This document shows positions 52,901-64,000 of a stretch of 64,000 nucleotides of DNA, in pieces. A program made the position numbers and the translations under genes. The DNA comes from Mermis nigrescens (lineage: Eukaryota > Nematoda > Enoplea > Mermithida > Mermithidae): positions 310,001 through 374,000 of the forward strand of contig JAVLUZ010000580.1 in NCBI GenBank assembly GCA_036768485.1. Reading direction: 5' to 3'. Within the stretch, counting starts at the first letter, position 1. Every line of letters starts with the position of its first letter. Under the pieces are notes generated by a model, which saw only the letters and a program-made list of their open reading frames with translations, was not told where the DNA came from and searched no databases.

Positions 52901-53308
52901 CAAAATTATAATGACTATCAACCATATTTGCGTGTTAATTTTCAAAATTTGTGCTTCAATAATTGCTATTTGCATGATGTACATCAAAATGAGCCATATG
53001 TTCATTTTTCTGATGAATAGTGCGCTACATATTATAATTCCAATTATCATACTCATAATTTTGCTAATTGCCCATACGTTACGTATGCCGCTGATCGCCA
53101 ACCCGCCATTTTGTTGCCCCCACCGCAGCCTACCCTTGCATCACCCATCAATGTAAATACGGTTACTGCAAAAATGCAAGAAATGTGTGCATCACCAAAA
53201 TTATTTGTGTCACAAGAATTTCTCAAAGAATACGAACATTTGCAACACCGTCTTGCAATTTACAAAAAATTGGCTACGTCTCCTACTAAAGCAAATGATT
53301 CTTAAATT

Positions 53309-53707
53309 CCTATCATTAATCACGCTGGAACAAATTTACCTACTATTGTCGCTAATATTAATGGCATAGACATTCCCGCTTTAATCGATACTGGTTTGCA
53401 GGTAACCATGATGACCACATCCGCATTTTTTTGCCTTGGTTTCAAATTACCACTTAAGCAAACTACCGAAATTGTCCATGGCGTAGGCGAAATTACCGCC
53501 GTCATTCGATTTAAATTTAAAATTACAATCACTATTGCTGATCACACTATTCCCACGGTTGTATCAATTATCACTCATTTGCCGGAAGATATTCTCTTAG
53601 GGTTTGATTTTTGTGAATGCGCATTGATGTGGGTTAATCCTATCGAACATTGTGCATTTTTAAATGGTAAAAAAGTTAAACTCCTATCTCAATTTGCAGG
53701 AATATGA
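53309..53707 (+). pseudogene. Retropepsin of Ty3-like element
   Basis: The frame NLPTIVANINGIDIPALIDT contains the catalytic Asp-Thr-Gly at about 53388-53396. LPEDILLGFDFCE near 53580 is the C-terminal motif. Open across the domain but continuous with a truncated RNase H. Confidence 0.75.
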
Positions 53708-53918
53708 GTATGAAATTGTTTACATTCTTGGCGCGTATAATTGCACCACTGATCTTTTATCACGCCATCCTAAATATGATCATCCTGAACGTAAATATAA
53801 GCTTGAACAAAAATCTGTTGTTAATATCGCGAATTTAGACTTGGAAGATTCTGAATCCGAGGTCAAATCTGTCCCATCTGATCGACCAAGCAATAATATT
53901 CCTGAATTTACTGCCTGA
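53692..53918 (+). pseudogene. RNase H C-terminal remnant after an RT deletion
   Basis: LQEYEYEIVYILGAYNCTTD is followed by LLSRHP, the characteristic end of Ty3-type RNase H. The whole reverse transcriptase and most of RNase H are missing between the protease (about 53690) and this point. Confidence 0.75.
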
Positions 53919-53928
53919 CAATTCTAAT

Positions 53929-55390
53929 TTGCCATCTAACCCTATAAACAGTAGCCCATCCATTTTTTGTGAATGTATTCAACGTACTGATGCAGAAAAA
54001 GCTGAAATTTTGACGCCTGCGCAATTACTTGCAGAGCAGCATGCTGATGACGAATTGCATAAAATTTGCATTGCTTTAAACAACTTATCAATTCGAAAAT
54101 ATTGCGATAAATTTTTCCTGTTAAACAATATTCTTTTCCGTCGTTTCCAACCTAAGCGCTCGCCTACTATCGTTCACCAAGTGGTTATTCCTAAATCATT
54201 GTGCCGCTTTATTTTGACCGAATTTCATGATTCTATCTTCAGAGCTCATTTTTCATTGCGTAAAATTTTGCCCGCCATACAAATGCGTTATTGGTGGCCG
54301 CATATGGAAAATGATGTAATTGCTTGGTGTAAGAATTGTGATGTGTGCTTGCAATGCAAGGTCGCATTAAATTCTGCATCTGTTCCAATGCAACCAATTG
54401 AAGTTTCTGCGCCTTTTGAACTTATCACGAGTGATTGTCTGCATATGCCACAATAAACTTCTGGAAATGACCAAATTGTTGTTTTTATGGATTATTTCAC
54501 TAAGTACCTCAAAGCTTTTGCTGTTTTGGACATTAATATACGACTATTGCTAATCTTTTATTACGTGAAATCACCCCACGTTATGGCGTTTCTAAACGAT
54601 TTTCAACCAATCAGAATTCGAACTTTACATCTACCTAGAATTCGGAAGTTTGTAAATTGCCTAAAGTCCAAAAAGATTTTACAAGGCCATGTCACCCGCA
54701 ATGCAATGGTCTTGTTGAACGTTATAATCGAACTCTAATTGACGCTTTGTCTAAATTAAGCGTGTAAAATGAGTGTGATTGGAAACAATTTTTGCCATTT
54801 GATTTATTTGTGTATCACGCGATGCCGCAAGCGTTGACAAATATTTTGCATTTCAAAATGCTTATGGTCGCAAATCCGCATTTCCAATTGATTTTTTACT
54901 TTTGAACAATATGACAATAAACCCAAATTTACCTCCTATAGCGGAAAAATATATTGCAGATTTAAAACTTACTTTGCAAGATTTGCACAAAATCGCAATT
55001 AAAAATTTATCGCAAGCGCAAAAACAGCAAAAATTGCAATACTATAAAGCCATTACCGAAAAAGATTTTGCCGAGTTTGATATCGTTTATCTTGATGATA
55101 CTGTGATTGTGATTGTGATTCAGCTGTGATTCAGCTGTGATTTATTGTGATTCAGTGATTTTGTGATTCTGTGATTCAGCCCAAAATTGGTAAACTTTTG
55201 CCTAAGCGTGTAGGTCCCTACAGGATTGTTGGTCAGCCAACCCCTGAAACCGCACACATTGTGTTTATAATCCATTAATTACGCATATAGTCCATCGTAA
55301 TAGACTTTTGCTGGAGCCAAATTTACCATACTCCGATTTCATTGCCAAAAAGCATGCTTACGTACCCGGTGATTTTGTTTAGGTAAACCT
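53929..55390 (+). pseudogene. Ty3-like integrase
   Basis: Open to 54456 with an H2C2 zinc finger (FHDSIFRAHFS, then CKNCDVC) and the first catalytic Asp in ELITSDCLHMP. Later frames are broken. HPQCNGLVERYNRTL near 54690-54735 keeps the catalytic Glu, and KRVGPYRIV near 55205 is the GPY/F C-terminal module. Confidence 0.85.
55097..55182 (+). repeat. TGTGATT microsatellite in integrase
   Basis: TGTGATTGTGATTGTGATTC and variants, a slippage expansion within the decayed gene. Confidence 0.8.
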
Positions 55391-55546
55391 ACCGCGCCAC
55401 CTGGTTGCTCCCATTGTTATTATTAATTTTTTGGACTTACCCGGTCAGGAGCGAAAGTTAGGGGATTGTGCGCCAATTTGTTTTTTAAATGGTTCTAAAA
55501 CTGTTCATGCTGTACCGTTATCTGACATTTCACCTTTTGTATACCC

Positions 55547-58500
55547 ATGACTGAGCAAGTTGCTGGCAACAAAGAGCACCTTGTGGACCCAGCTGGTCAA
55601 CAATTTTTATTCAACGGACGCGACCCCATTAATTTGATTGAATTTTGTACGGCAATGGTGGAAGCAGCTGCTACTAAGCAGTTAAGCTCCCTTAATCCAT
55701 TGCCAGAGAACAAAAATTTGTGCTTAAATTATTTTGCTGGACACGGTACTTGTTGAGAAAATGACTTGGCCGCCTCAAACCATAAAAAGCGCATTGACGG
55801 CAAAGAACGTTGGTGTAGCGACACTTTTTGTCGACCACCGTTAAAATCGTCATTTGTGCCCATTGGAGCAGTCGGCAAAATGATGCTCATTAAGAGTGAA
55901 CAGGACTCATTTAATGCGATACTTGTTCTATTACGCCTGGAAAATTTGATTAAAAATCGCTTATATTTGGGCTACAGTTCTGAATTTGTGAACGATTGTT
56001 GTTTTATGGCATTATGGCATTTTGTGATCAGGAAATTTGTTCTAAACAATTTTCGCCAACTTACCAGGATATGAATTGACCATTTGTCTGTTATATACAG
56101 CTTGCGAACCTGCAAGGCCATATTTTTGTTTGGGACATTCTGTGTTTCCCAAAACCGCCTTTTGGATTGCATCAGTTGCTAGCAACATTCCTAGTGCATG
56201 TAAGGCTAGTATGCCATGATTTGAAAAACGATTGTCTCGCTTATTTCCACGTTTATGGGCCACCTTACGATAAAATTTGTGATATTTCTGAAATCAAATT
56301 ACGCCAAAATGCTTATTCCCAAAGCCCGTTCCGTGCAAAATTTTATGACATGTTAGCTATGGCCAACGATTTTGCCAGAGTACATACAATTGTGGCTGAT
56401 TCGCATCATTTAAAGCAGCTGGCAGAATTTTTCTTTGACATGTACGTTGACCCGGACCAGCCAAATTGTTACGGTCAGGTGTGGAGTTTACTGCTCACTA
56501 GAGCGCTGGAGCAATATTTAGCTCTCAATCCTTTGATTACAATCAATGTATATATATTCTTATAGCCAATAATACTGATAAAAATTGTATCACGCCGCAT
56601 GGTACGCTGATTCCCCTATCATTTAAGGAGGATGAATCAACCGTTAAGCAAGCGCCAAACAAGAAGAAAAATATTATTCTGTTGACAAGCGTGCTGTCAA
56701 ATTTGCAGCCGACGTCAAAAAACAAGAAAGACAGACAATTGAGCGCCAATTACGTGGAAATTTTGTCTGATGAAGAAGAAGTTATGATCGAAGATGTTTA
56801 TCCAACATTTTCATTGTCTAGTTTGGCACAGTCAGCTATTGTTATAATGGCCAATGCCGCGGCAACTTTTTTGTCACTACGTCAATGCCAGACTTATTTC
56901 AATCCGCGTCGCAAGGCCCATTTCTTCTGCTGCCAAAGTTTCAGGTTGCTACCAGCTCTTTGCTGAGTGTGGCCATAACTTCGTCTTCAGAAACCGTGAT
57001 CGTTTCTACTGCAACGCGTTTGCCGCCCACTATTTCGCAATTTACACCGCCGGCAGTCACTTTGATGCCGACAATTGAGCTGCAGCGTTATGCAAACATT
57101 GCCAATTCTTCCATCTGATGATGTGCCAATTCCTATGCATATGGTGAACGGTTGTTCTACGGTCATTCTGCCGCCATTAGCAGAAGCAAATTTACCGCCA
57201 GCAGACGGCTCAGATATGAGTGTTGTTTATTCTACCACGCCGTCTGACGCAGAATCGTTGCGTAGAGTGAATGTAGATGCTATTTTAGATGCATTGCGCA
57301 TTCCAAACATAACGCCATCTTTGTCGACCATGCCGCAGTCCGTTGCCACCGTGATCAAAAATTTACCAGCTCCTTTATTGGTACAGCAGCAAAATGCAAT
57401 TTCCTTTGTTACGTATTTTTACCAGTTGGGCAAAAATCTGAGTCACGGCGACCTGCCCTATTATTTATCCATCAATAATTTGCACTTGACTTGGCCATGA
57501 GCATGGTACTGCAGTATATAACAAACTGTTGAACATTCTGCAACGATATTATAACAATTTGTATGCCACTCATTTGCATAATTTGCCCATTCCAACCGTG
57601 CCACAGCACCCGCTTGCAATTTCAGCTGTCACGTCAGTTGCAATCAAGGCTGAGCAACAATTGCCACTGAGATTTATCATGCAACCGAGTGTATTCCAAC
57701 GTGTATTCCATCCGGACCCATATTTTGCCCAAAATCGTTTCTTTATTACAACCAGAATTATGTTATATGAATTTCTGTTGAAATTTGTTGTGAATCATCT
57801 GATGCTTGAGATGCCACACAAAATGTCACTTGATCCAGCTTGCAATATTCTTAGCAAGGCATTGCCGCATTGCATTCAACTTGCGCCAGACCATATGGTG
57901 CCACTTTTTATTATGATGTGTCAAATGTTTGACATTTTCGAAAATTTTGGTGGATTTCAAAGTGATTACGATACGACGTTCCATTGTTTGCTGATATTTT
58001 TGTCGCCATACTTTATGCGAGCAAAAGTATTACTCAAATTTTTGGATCGTTGATGCCATTACTTCACAGCCTTGTATAACAACCCGGCAATTGCCTGGCA
58101 TATGATTAAACACTTAAGCCGCATGATTCACATTGCATTTATTGGTCCATGTTTTACCAAATTCCTGATCAAAGCCTTTCCAGAATCTCCTGAATCGGCC
58201 AAAAACATTGACAAGCCGGAAGAATTGCATCACCGTATTAGAGCCGTGTGAATGGCATCCAATCCGCAAATCATTGTGCTGTTTCATTTTGAACATTATT
58301 GTAACCGTCAGAAATTGACATATTATTTGCACACAAAATTGCAAGACGATTTAGCTAAAACTTGAAAGGAATGGCAGAAAATTTGGGCCAATACTGATGT
58401 TACAACCCAAAAACTTGACACCTCTTTGCAGGATCCACAAGGATCTACGGCGAAATTAGGCAGGCGTGTGATTGATTTGAAAATTGATGCACAAATCAAA

Positions 58501-59250
58501 ATTCGCAAAGCGCGGAAAATGATTGCGGGGGAGCCAGCCCTGTGTTGCCGTCTTGTGTGATGCTTTCCCATTGCCCTGGATTGTTGACTGTTTTGTCTTC
58601 AGTTTGCCGTGATTCCAACAAAGAATATAACCCAAAAATTAACAACTTCTTTGAGGCCGAAATGTCACATGCCATGCATTGTCTTAAGAATTTTGAGACA
58701 GAGCATTTTAAACGCCTACAAAAAATGGATTCGCGATTTGATCGAGGATCAGGCTATCACCAATTTGATGAAGGGCAACTAGCATCGCATCCATTGAGGC
58801 ATTTGCATACTTACACTATTTCTAGTCACGTCTCTCATGAGCGTCAGCAGTAGACATGTGTTTTTTATCCAATGACGCAGCCAAACTGTGACACGTTCGT
58901 TGATTGTTCGCAGTCTCGCCTGGGTCAATTGTAATCATGACCCACAACGCAACCATCATTGTTGCTGCCGCGTTGTTTGTATGGCTTCTCCACCAACCAA
59001 TACAAGTTGCCGCCACAACCATTGCCACATTCTCTCAATGATTCAGACAACAATGATGCGCCCGTTGACCCGCATTGCGACTCCCATTGTCAATTGCAAC
59101 CGAGGGTCATTACACCATCTAGGGATTGCTCAACCATGTGTCGCGACCCTGAATCTGATCGCGAGTCCGATGCATTGGGTCGCCAGCTGGAGCATCACTC
59201 CCACTTTTATTTGTCCAAACCCAGTTTGTTGGATCGATATTAGACTTTGA
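55547..59250 (+). pseudogene. Long 3' region with decayed ORFs of unknown function
   Basis: About 3.7 kb downstream of integrase. Open pieces include 55547-55756, 55766-56074, 56167-56565 (132 aa), 57075-57500, 57529-58053 (174 aa, MNILQRYYNNLY start), 58542-58853 and 58959-59243. They run on one strand in shifting frames, as expected from one or two long original genes. None shows a recognised envelope motif or membrane segment. The Pro/Ser/His-rich end (near 58980-59240) looks disordered. It could be a second gag-like or host-derived gene. Confidence 0.45.
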
Positions 59251-60007
59251 AGCTCAAAGCTATTAAGCTCTGCAATTGTCGTTCTATTGACCAGCAGTTT
59301 GTTGTCACCGGATGTCACTTTACCTGGTTCTTTCTTGCATTGTTATTTTTCTTGTTTTTTATTTTTTGCATTGTATTATCATTGTAATTTTTCTCAATTT
59401 TGGTGCTATTTTGCTCAACAGTATCCAGTCATAATTACAGGTATGCTTTGATTTTTGCTCGTGTATAACATTTCTCGTTTTTATCTTACCTTGTCTTAAT
59501 CTTTTTTGTCAGTGCTCTTCATTTTTTCTTGATCTGACCATTGTGCCTAATGATCTTGTGTTTTAAAATTTTAATTGCTCAGTATCAAAGTGGTACGGTT
59601 GTTGGTGTATCATAACTCTTAAACAAACAAGGGGAAACATCCCACCTAAAACTTTTTATTTTTAATTTTTTACCCTCCGGGGATTGAAGGAGAGGTGCGA
59701 TATTTTGCATAAATATGACAAGAAACACAAGCGCCGCTGCGCCCTAAAATCAAACAATCCGTATATTTGTTTGCTTGTCAAGTTGTATTCTTATTTGGCG
59801 CGAATCATGGAGAAAAAATTCAATTGTATTGTGCTTAACTGTTAATGGCGAAATAATGACTTTAGATCAGCTCGCCTTACCCTTTAATAAAAAAATCTGG
59901 CTGCGATTTCATTACTCCCATTTATTTATGTTGAGGCGCAACCATCCACTGTCAGTATTGGAAAATTTGACACTTCATCTCAAATTTTTTCCGAAAACGT
60001 GGAAGAG
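59251..60007. other. 3' untranslated region of Ty3-like element
   Basis: T-rich, no gene. Contains the purine tract GGGGATTGAAGGAGAGG (59680-59696). Confidence 0.45.
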
Positions 60008-61102
60008 TGTAAGTACGACAGTTATACGGTACAAACTTTATTCGAACATTTTATTATTTATATCGCCAAAGCCAGTTGACTAGGGCGTTTTACCACATTG
60101 GATTATCATAACTATTCGAGTAGACATCCTAGTGATGTGCTAGCTCGAGGTTATGCCTTCAGCTCTCATTTTATCCCATATTTTCAATTCGAAATCCTTT
60201 TAGGTACTTGTCCGGTAAAGCAGAGTTACATATATGTTAACATCAGTAATTTACTTATTCGAATTGCCGCTGTAATTACCTTGATCATATGACTCGGTAA
60301 ACAGTGATCTTACCCGTTGTTTAATTGTTTAGGATGATGAATAAATCATCATCTACTGTAACTATTTGTATGTAGGTAATTAGTCAGTCAGTGTTGTTGG
60401 CGGTTGTGTGCATTTCCGAGTTGGAGCGTCTTTTGCTTTTATTTGTATTAGCCGGCTTGTAGCCGCGCCGTTGTTTATTTTTTGTTATTAAAATTGGAGA
60501 AAATTACTTCCCAGTGATAGGGTACATCATGGGAAGGTTGAGCCCCGCCACAATGATAAAAATATTATTTTATCTCGACCGACTTGGAAAGGTAAACATT
60601 GTTTGGTCTTATCTTCTATTCATTTTTGGAAATTCTCTTTTCATTTCCTCAACCCAAAAACTAGATAAAAACTCATTTAATCTATATGATGACTGTCCAG
60701 TTAAGAGCTCATTAGTGTTGTTTTCAAATTTTAGAATGCTACACAAATTAGGACACCAAAAACATTTCGGGACAGCTTAACCCTTGAAAATAAGTTCAAT
60801 AATCAACTTGAGCTGGGTTGAGATAGGCCAACTGGCCTTGCGAGCATACTGGGAATAGGTAGGTACTACACCTAGGATTTAGGGCGTAGCTGCTAAGACT
60901 CCCGACGAAAGGCAGGCAGCACAATAGGACTAAGGGAGTTGAGGCTGTAAGTCGTTGATTGCCGTTGAGTTCAAAGTCGCTATACACACTCAAGGAACCT
61001 GACCAGCGCTAAGAGCAGCCTAGGTACCTAAGTGGATCCCATAGGAAAATACACCCCATGCCCGTATTGCTTTAGTAAACACAGACCGGCTCTGTATTTA
61101 CA
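60008..61102 (+). repeat. Repeat L, copy C (probable 3' LTR, complete)
   Basis: 1095 bp, starting TGTAAGTAC and ending GTATTTACA, a short inverted repeat typical of LTR ends. GGAAGAG precedes it. Directly after 61102 Polinton P4 begins at its ribozyme. Confidence 0.7.
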
Positions 61103-61103
61103 A

Positions 61104-61171
61104 CATGCCTCTCCGCAACTGTTAATGCAGTGCCCGGTGCCAGGACAAAGACCTGGGCACATATCAGCACC
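61104..61171 (-). ncRNA. HDV-like ribozyme copy in P4, probably inactive
   Basis: A 68-nt homologue of site 1. P1 is kept with a G-U pair, P2 is kept with wobble pairs, P3 is kept and the catalytic C is in place. L3 has changed to TCTTTGT, so the cytosines for P1.1 are lost, and P4 is weakened. An A-rich run again precedes the cleavage site. Confidence 0.7.
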
Positions 61172-61530
61172 ATATTTTTGTTTGTTTTTGGACTTTTTGT
61201 TATCAAAACTAGACCACCTTGTTTTAACTACCCACCGGCACTTGCTCTTTCCAGGGAGATCCAGCAGGCAGGCGAGAACAAAACAAAAAGTGACCATGAC
61301 CATCATGTAAACTAAATAAGATGACGTCTTGTCCGGTCACACTGTTTTTCAGACAGGTACCGGACAGAGGAGTGAAATAGACAAAAACTAACTAAATAAA
61401 ATGACTCTTGTCCGGTCACACCATTTTTTGGACGGGTACCAGCCAGAAGAACGAAATAAAAAAAACGACGGTCAGAGGGTTAAATAATAAAATAAGGCAT
61501 GGGGATAAGCAAAATACAAGCAGAAAAGGA
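61172..61530 (-). repeat. PolB 3' spacer of P4
   Basis: Contains the same tandem pair as the P2 spacer (CTTGTCCGGTCACAC at about 61329 and 61409) in the opposite orientation. No gene. Confidence 0.6.
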
Positions 61531-62221
61531 CTAAAAGCCATAGGGCACTGTTGAATAATCAGACTGTACAATGCATTTATTATAAACAACTTTGTACTTT
61601 TTTGATGCATCTTCTGTCACAATAGTGTGGTCAGGCAAACGTCGAATTTGAGGAAAATATACAACTTTTTTGACGACGTTATTCTGCTGAATGTACATTT
61701 TGACCATTTTCAATAATGAGTGAAAATTAATTTTTGTGGCAGATACTGATGATAATGTGAAACCACACATTTTTATATGGTAATAAAATTTACTATCTTT
61801 TGCTGAGCGTACTTTGTACGCGTAGTTTTTTGGGCCTCCACTAACGAACTCTTCAATATAAGAGCCTTCACCAGATTTTTTCAATTCGTTCATCATATTT
61901 CCTAAATATGACCCTAGAGGCACTTGATATTCGTCTTTTCCTAGTGTGCTTTTAAATATGACACTATCTGTGTCAAAATATAATACACGCTCACCTATTT
62001 TTTTCTAAATGCTTATACAATCTGAGTCGCGCTTGTGATGTTGTGTAAGCCGCGAGCACCGGGCTCGTATTTCCCACCAGATCCGCAAATTTGTCTTCCT
62101 TTGCATGTGTAACAGACAATTAATTTTCATTGATTGCGTTAATGGAGTAAATTATATTTGAAGGGTCGAAAATTAAATCAAAGTATGGGGCTGGATCAGT
62201 AAAAAACGAAACTTTTGACAT
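61531..62221 (-). pseudogene. PolB C-terminal fragment (P4)
   Basis: 61923-61531 is open and corresponds to the last 130 residues of PolB, ending YGF. Upstream the DTDS motif region (near 61960) is out of frame. Homology stops abruptly at 62221 inside the sequence following motif B. Confidence 0.85.
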
Positions 62222-62714
62222 TTGTCCGAATATACCCCAGTAGTATACCTTTTGCCCTAGACCCTTATCTTATAGCGTTGTAGTGTTATAACCCTACTTT
62301 TACCAAGCTCTAGATCCGTGATCTAGTTGCCTGTTTTTTGCAGTTTACTGTAAGGCCATAAATTATTATGTGGCAAGCTTCTCAGTACCTTCTTTTTTTA
62401 CTGCAACACATGTTTTATTGAGCAAAAGAAAACGTATTGACCTATATTTTATTAGAAAAGCTTGATTCCCTGATTTTATAACATGTGTTACGCGTGTCGC
62501 AGATCAAATTTCTTACACATTTTTGAATGTTCTAATACGTTTTTTTTTCAATTGATTTTCAGTTTTGTGCAAACTTAATGACATTTTTAAAATTCTCATG
62601 CTCTTAGCTACGAGAAATATGTATTCTTATTCATTTTTGTCATCTCCCCAATGACTAGATTTTTGATCTAGACCTTGATAATTCTAGGGTGTGTGACATC
62701 TTGGTAACAGGAGG
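62222..62714. other. AT-rich sequence, no recognisable feature
   Basis: Begins at the P4 break. No gene or repeat supported. A similar CTAGATC motif occurs at 62310 and 62658. Confidence 0.4.
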
Positions 62715-63005
62715 GATAAGATGGGCGATGGCGTCAAAATCTGCTTCCTGAGAAAAAAGCCAGGGAGCAAAGGGCGGGACATGCCCAAGCACGTCCACGG
62801 AGCCATCCGGGGTAAGCTGGGAGGGTCAGGGGGCGCCAATCATTGGGAGGGAGAGGAAATCTCTCTAGGGAGAATTTTCCCATGGAAAAAATCTGAAGGG
62901 GGTTTACCTCGAGATCTAGTTGTCGGACTGGACTCAAATTTTCAGGGTAGGAGGTGAGACATGTCCGGACATGCCGGGCCTGTCTGGACCCGCCTGTGAC
63001 ACGGG
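62715..63005. other. GC-rich island of about 290 bp
   Basis: Markedly richer in G and C than its surroundings, with GACATGCCC near 62777, GGTTTACCTCGAGATCTAG near 62900 and the inverted pair GACATGTCCGGACATG near 62955. Both strands have open frames with no recognisable protein. The origin is unknown. Confidence 0.4.
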
Positions 63006-63308
63006 GTGGGCAAATAAATTTTTGAAGCTACAGTAAGCGATGTTCCAAAACTAGTTGTACCAAATCACATACTTACATGAAGCAATGAAAATAAGAGTAG
63101 GGTCCCACCTAAACATTCAGTGTAAAGTATTGATTGACTTTTTTAAATTTTCAATCGATTTTTCTAATTTCAGGCCGGATAAACGAAAAAAGGTAAGACT
63201 CGCTGCATATCAGGAGCCGTGTAGTGGCCAGCGGGCTTAAGCCACTCAATGGCGAACTAATGCCTAACTTGTTCTATTTATTATTCACTTTCTTTTGTTT
63301 CTTTTTTA

Positions 63309-63734
63309 TTACAATGACAAATTCTCGGTACAATTTATGATGTGATCTATTTCATCATCAACAATCTGTGCGTCGCTATAAATCCATTTTGCCTTGTATT
63401 CCGGCGTCATTCCTTCCCAAATGCAGTAGAACAGTCTCTCTTTGTAATTTGTCCAGGCTCGCTCTAGCGAAACCACAAAGTGCCAAAATCCGCGAATTTT
63501 TCTTTTTCCAGTCAAATTTCTGGCTTGACTGTATAATTCGGCATATATTCTCCATTGACCTCTGTGATGATGGATAAATCGGTTCCAAAAATGTGTGGCT
63601 ATGCGTACCAAGTCTTTGTTTTCATAAGTGTGAATGTATCCAAGCTGAGTGCAAAAAACAATAAAGGGCTCCATAACCGACTGCTCAGTGTAGAAAACTA
63701 ATGAACAATGACCTCGTTTCCTGTTTTTTTCCAT
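63309..63734 (-). CDS. Small Trp-rich Polinton protein, intact (copy P5)
   Basis: 141-aa frame homologous to the P1 gene at 3103-3488 but clearly divergent, so from another Polinton lineage. Shared features are FCTQLG, ATHFWNRF, QWRIYAE, NLTGKRKIRGFWHF, IWEGMTPEY and the end TENLSL. A later ATG at 63674 aligns better with the P1 start and may be the true one. The Trp/basic pattern is weakly HMG-box-like. The P5 neighbours are not visible downstream: the ATPase expected below 63300 is absent. Confidence 0.6.
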   Translation of the reverse strand: MEKNRKRGHCSLVFYTEQSVMEPFIVFCTQLGYIHTYENKDLVRIATHFWNRFIHHHRGQWRIYAELYSQARNLTGKRKIRGFWHFVVSLERAWTNYKERLFYCIWEGMTPEYKAKWIYSDAQIVDDEIDHIINCTENLSL

Positions 63735-63737
63735 CTA

Positions 63738-63895
63738 TATACTTTTTAAAAATGGGGCTTCACCACAATAGTAAATCGTAAAAATATGATCGTCGATACG
63801 TTTTTCAAAGGAGTTTTCGTAATACTCTTTTGTTTCGTTGCTAAACTCGTGCCATAGGTTGCATAGTGCTTTCAAATCTTAACTCTCGATGCATC
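63738..63895 (-). pseudogene. Unidentified coding remnant upstream of P5 Trp-rich gene
   Basis: The minus strand reads LKALCNLWHEFSNETKEYYE and onward to IDDHIFTIYYCGEAPFL before a stop just upstream of the Trp-rich gene. A stop interrupts it near 63880. Position suggests a small gene of the Polinton middle block. The identity is unknown. Confidence 0.3.
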
Positions 63896-64000
63896 TTTTC
63901 AGTTCATTAACGAAATACTTCTTTTATGCCTTTTTCTCTATACGCTTGTCTCATTTTTGGCCAAAAGTACCTCCCTAGTTTTTCTTTGTCTGCTCTACCG

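Larger units (their letters stand above)
51281..57690 (+). repeat. Direct duplication of about 362 bp (51281-51642 and 57329-57690)
   Basis: Near-identical copies sharing GCAGTCCGTTGCC, ACCAGCTCCT, GTATTTTTACCAGTTGGGC and AACATTCTGCAACGATATTA. Beyond each end the sequences diverge abruptly. It joins the 5' gag region to the 3' extra region of the same element. Confidence 0.85.
48830..61102 (+). mobile_element. Ty3/gypsy-like LTR element flanked by repeat L
   Basis: Plus-strand gag, protease, RNase H end and integrase lie between two same-orientation copies of repeat L, so these are probably its LTRs. RT is deleted. A purine-rich GGGGATTGAAGGAGAGG directly before TGCGATATTTTGC at 59697 is an alternative LTR start, so the 3' boundary could instead be there with repeat L adjacent by chance. 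Confidence 0.65.

Noticed and set aside
58822..59318. Pro/His/Ser-rich frames as an envelope gene
   Set aside because: Three overlapping frames are open through composition; no signal peptide, membrane segment or cysteine pattern.
61028..61315. Overlapping open frames on both strands at the P4 border
   Set aside because: They span the LTR end, the ribozyme copy and spacer repeats, so cannot be one gene.
62721..62957. 78-aa protein in the GC-rich island
   Set aside because: Open on both strands due to composition, no domain or start context.
1..64000. tRNA or rRNA genes
   Set aside because: No A-box/B-box pair with cloverleaf or rRNA-like conserved block was recognised by eye; a tRNAscan run would be decisive.

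Overview
This window looks like a transposon graveyard from an animal, most likely arthropod, nuclear genome. It is AT-rich and I see no intact conserved host gene. Nearly all recognisable coding sequence belongs to mobile elements: Polinton/Maverick (adintovirus-like) DNA elements, a Helitron, two LTR retroelements, PIF/Harbinger remnants and many MITEs (hAT-, piggyBac-, mariner- and Mutator-like). The intact core promoters in the main Polinton use TATA, TCATTY initiator and GGTCG downstream elements with canonical arthropod spacing. The exact host cannot be named from the sequence.

Layout. (1) 1-10451, minus strand: the best Polinton copy (P1), cut by the left window edge. From its right end it carries protein-primed DNA polymerase B (broken), then a membrane protein, a Cys-rich protein, a chromodomain integrase and two or three small proteins, then packaging ATPase, a pX-like protein, a 227-aa protein, a pVI-like protein and the major capsid protein (MCP). 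(2) 10452-13264: non-coding repeats. (3) 13265-18480, plus: a decayed Helitron (HUH Rep plus Pif1-type helicase). (4) 18500-27430: nested MITEs, minisatellites, Harbinger fragments and a large foldback element. (5) 27433-31592, minus: fragments of Polinton copy P3, separated by about 3 kb that contains an intact TATA-binding-protein-like reading frame flanked by about 20-bp tandem repeats. (6) about 31593-36985, plus: LTR retroelement with gag, an envelope-like ORF and protease but no visible reverse transcriptase. (7) 37004-48826, plus: decayed Polinton P2 with the same gene order as P1, extended to the adenain-like protease. (8) 48830-61102: Ty3/gypsy-like element between 1-kb direct repeats, with a long unexplained region 3' of integrase. 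(9) 61104-62220, minus: Polinton fragment P4. (10) 63309-63734, minus: a gene from another Polinton lineage (P5).

The most striking observation is non-coding. P1 carries two sequences that fold as complete HDV-like self-cleaving ribozymes (P1, P2, P3, P4, P1.1, catalytic C, and a 7-nt L3 close to the HDV one). Their stems differ completely in sequence but share one architecture. Each lies exactly between gene blocks (polymerase | membrane-Cys-integrase-small proteins | ATPase-capsid) and each ends 34 nt before the next ATG. Older copies of the first persist in P2 and P4. This suggests that transcripts of this DNA element or virus are cut by ribozymes at block boundaries, a model that can be tested directly.
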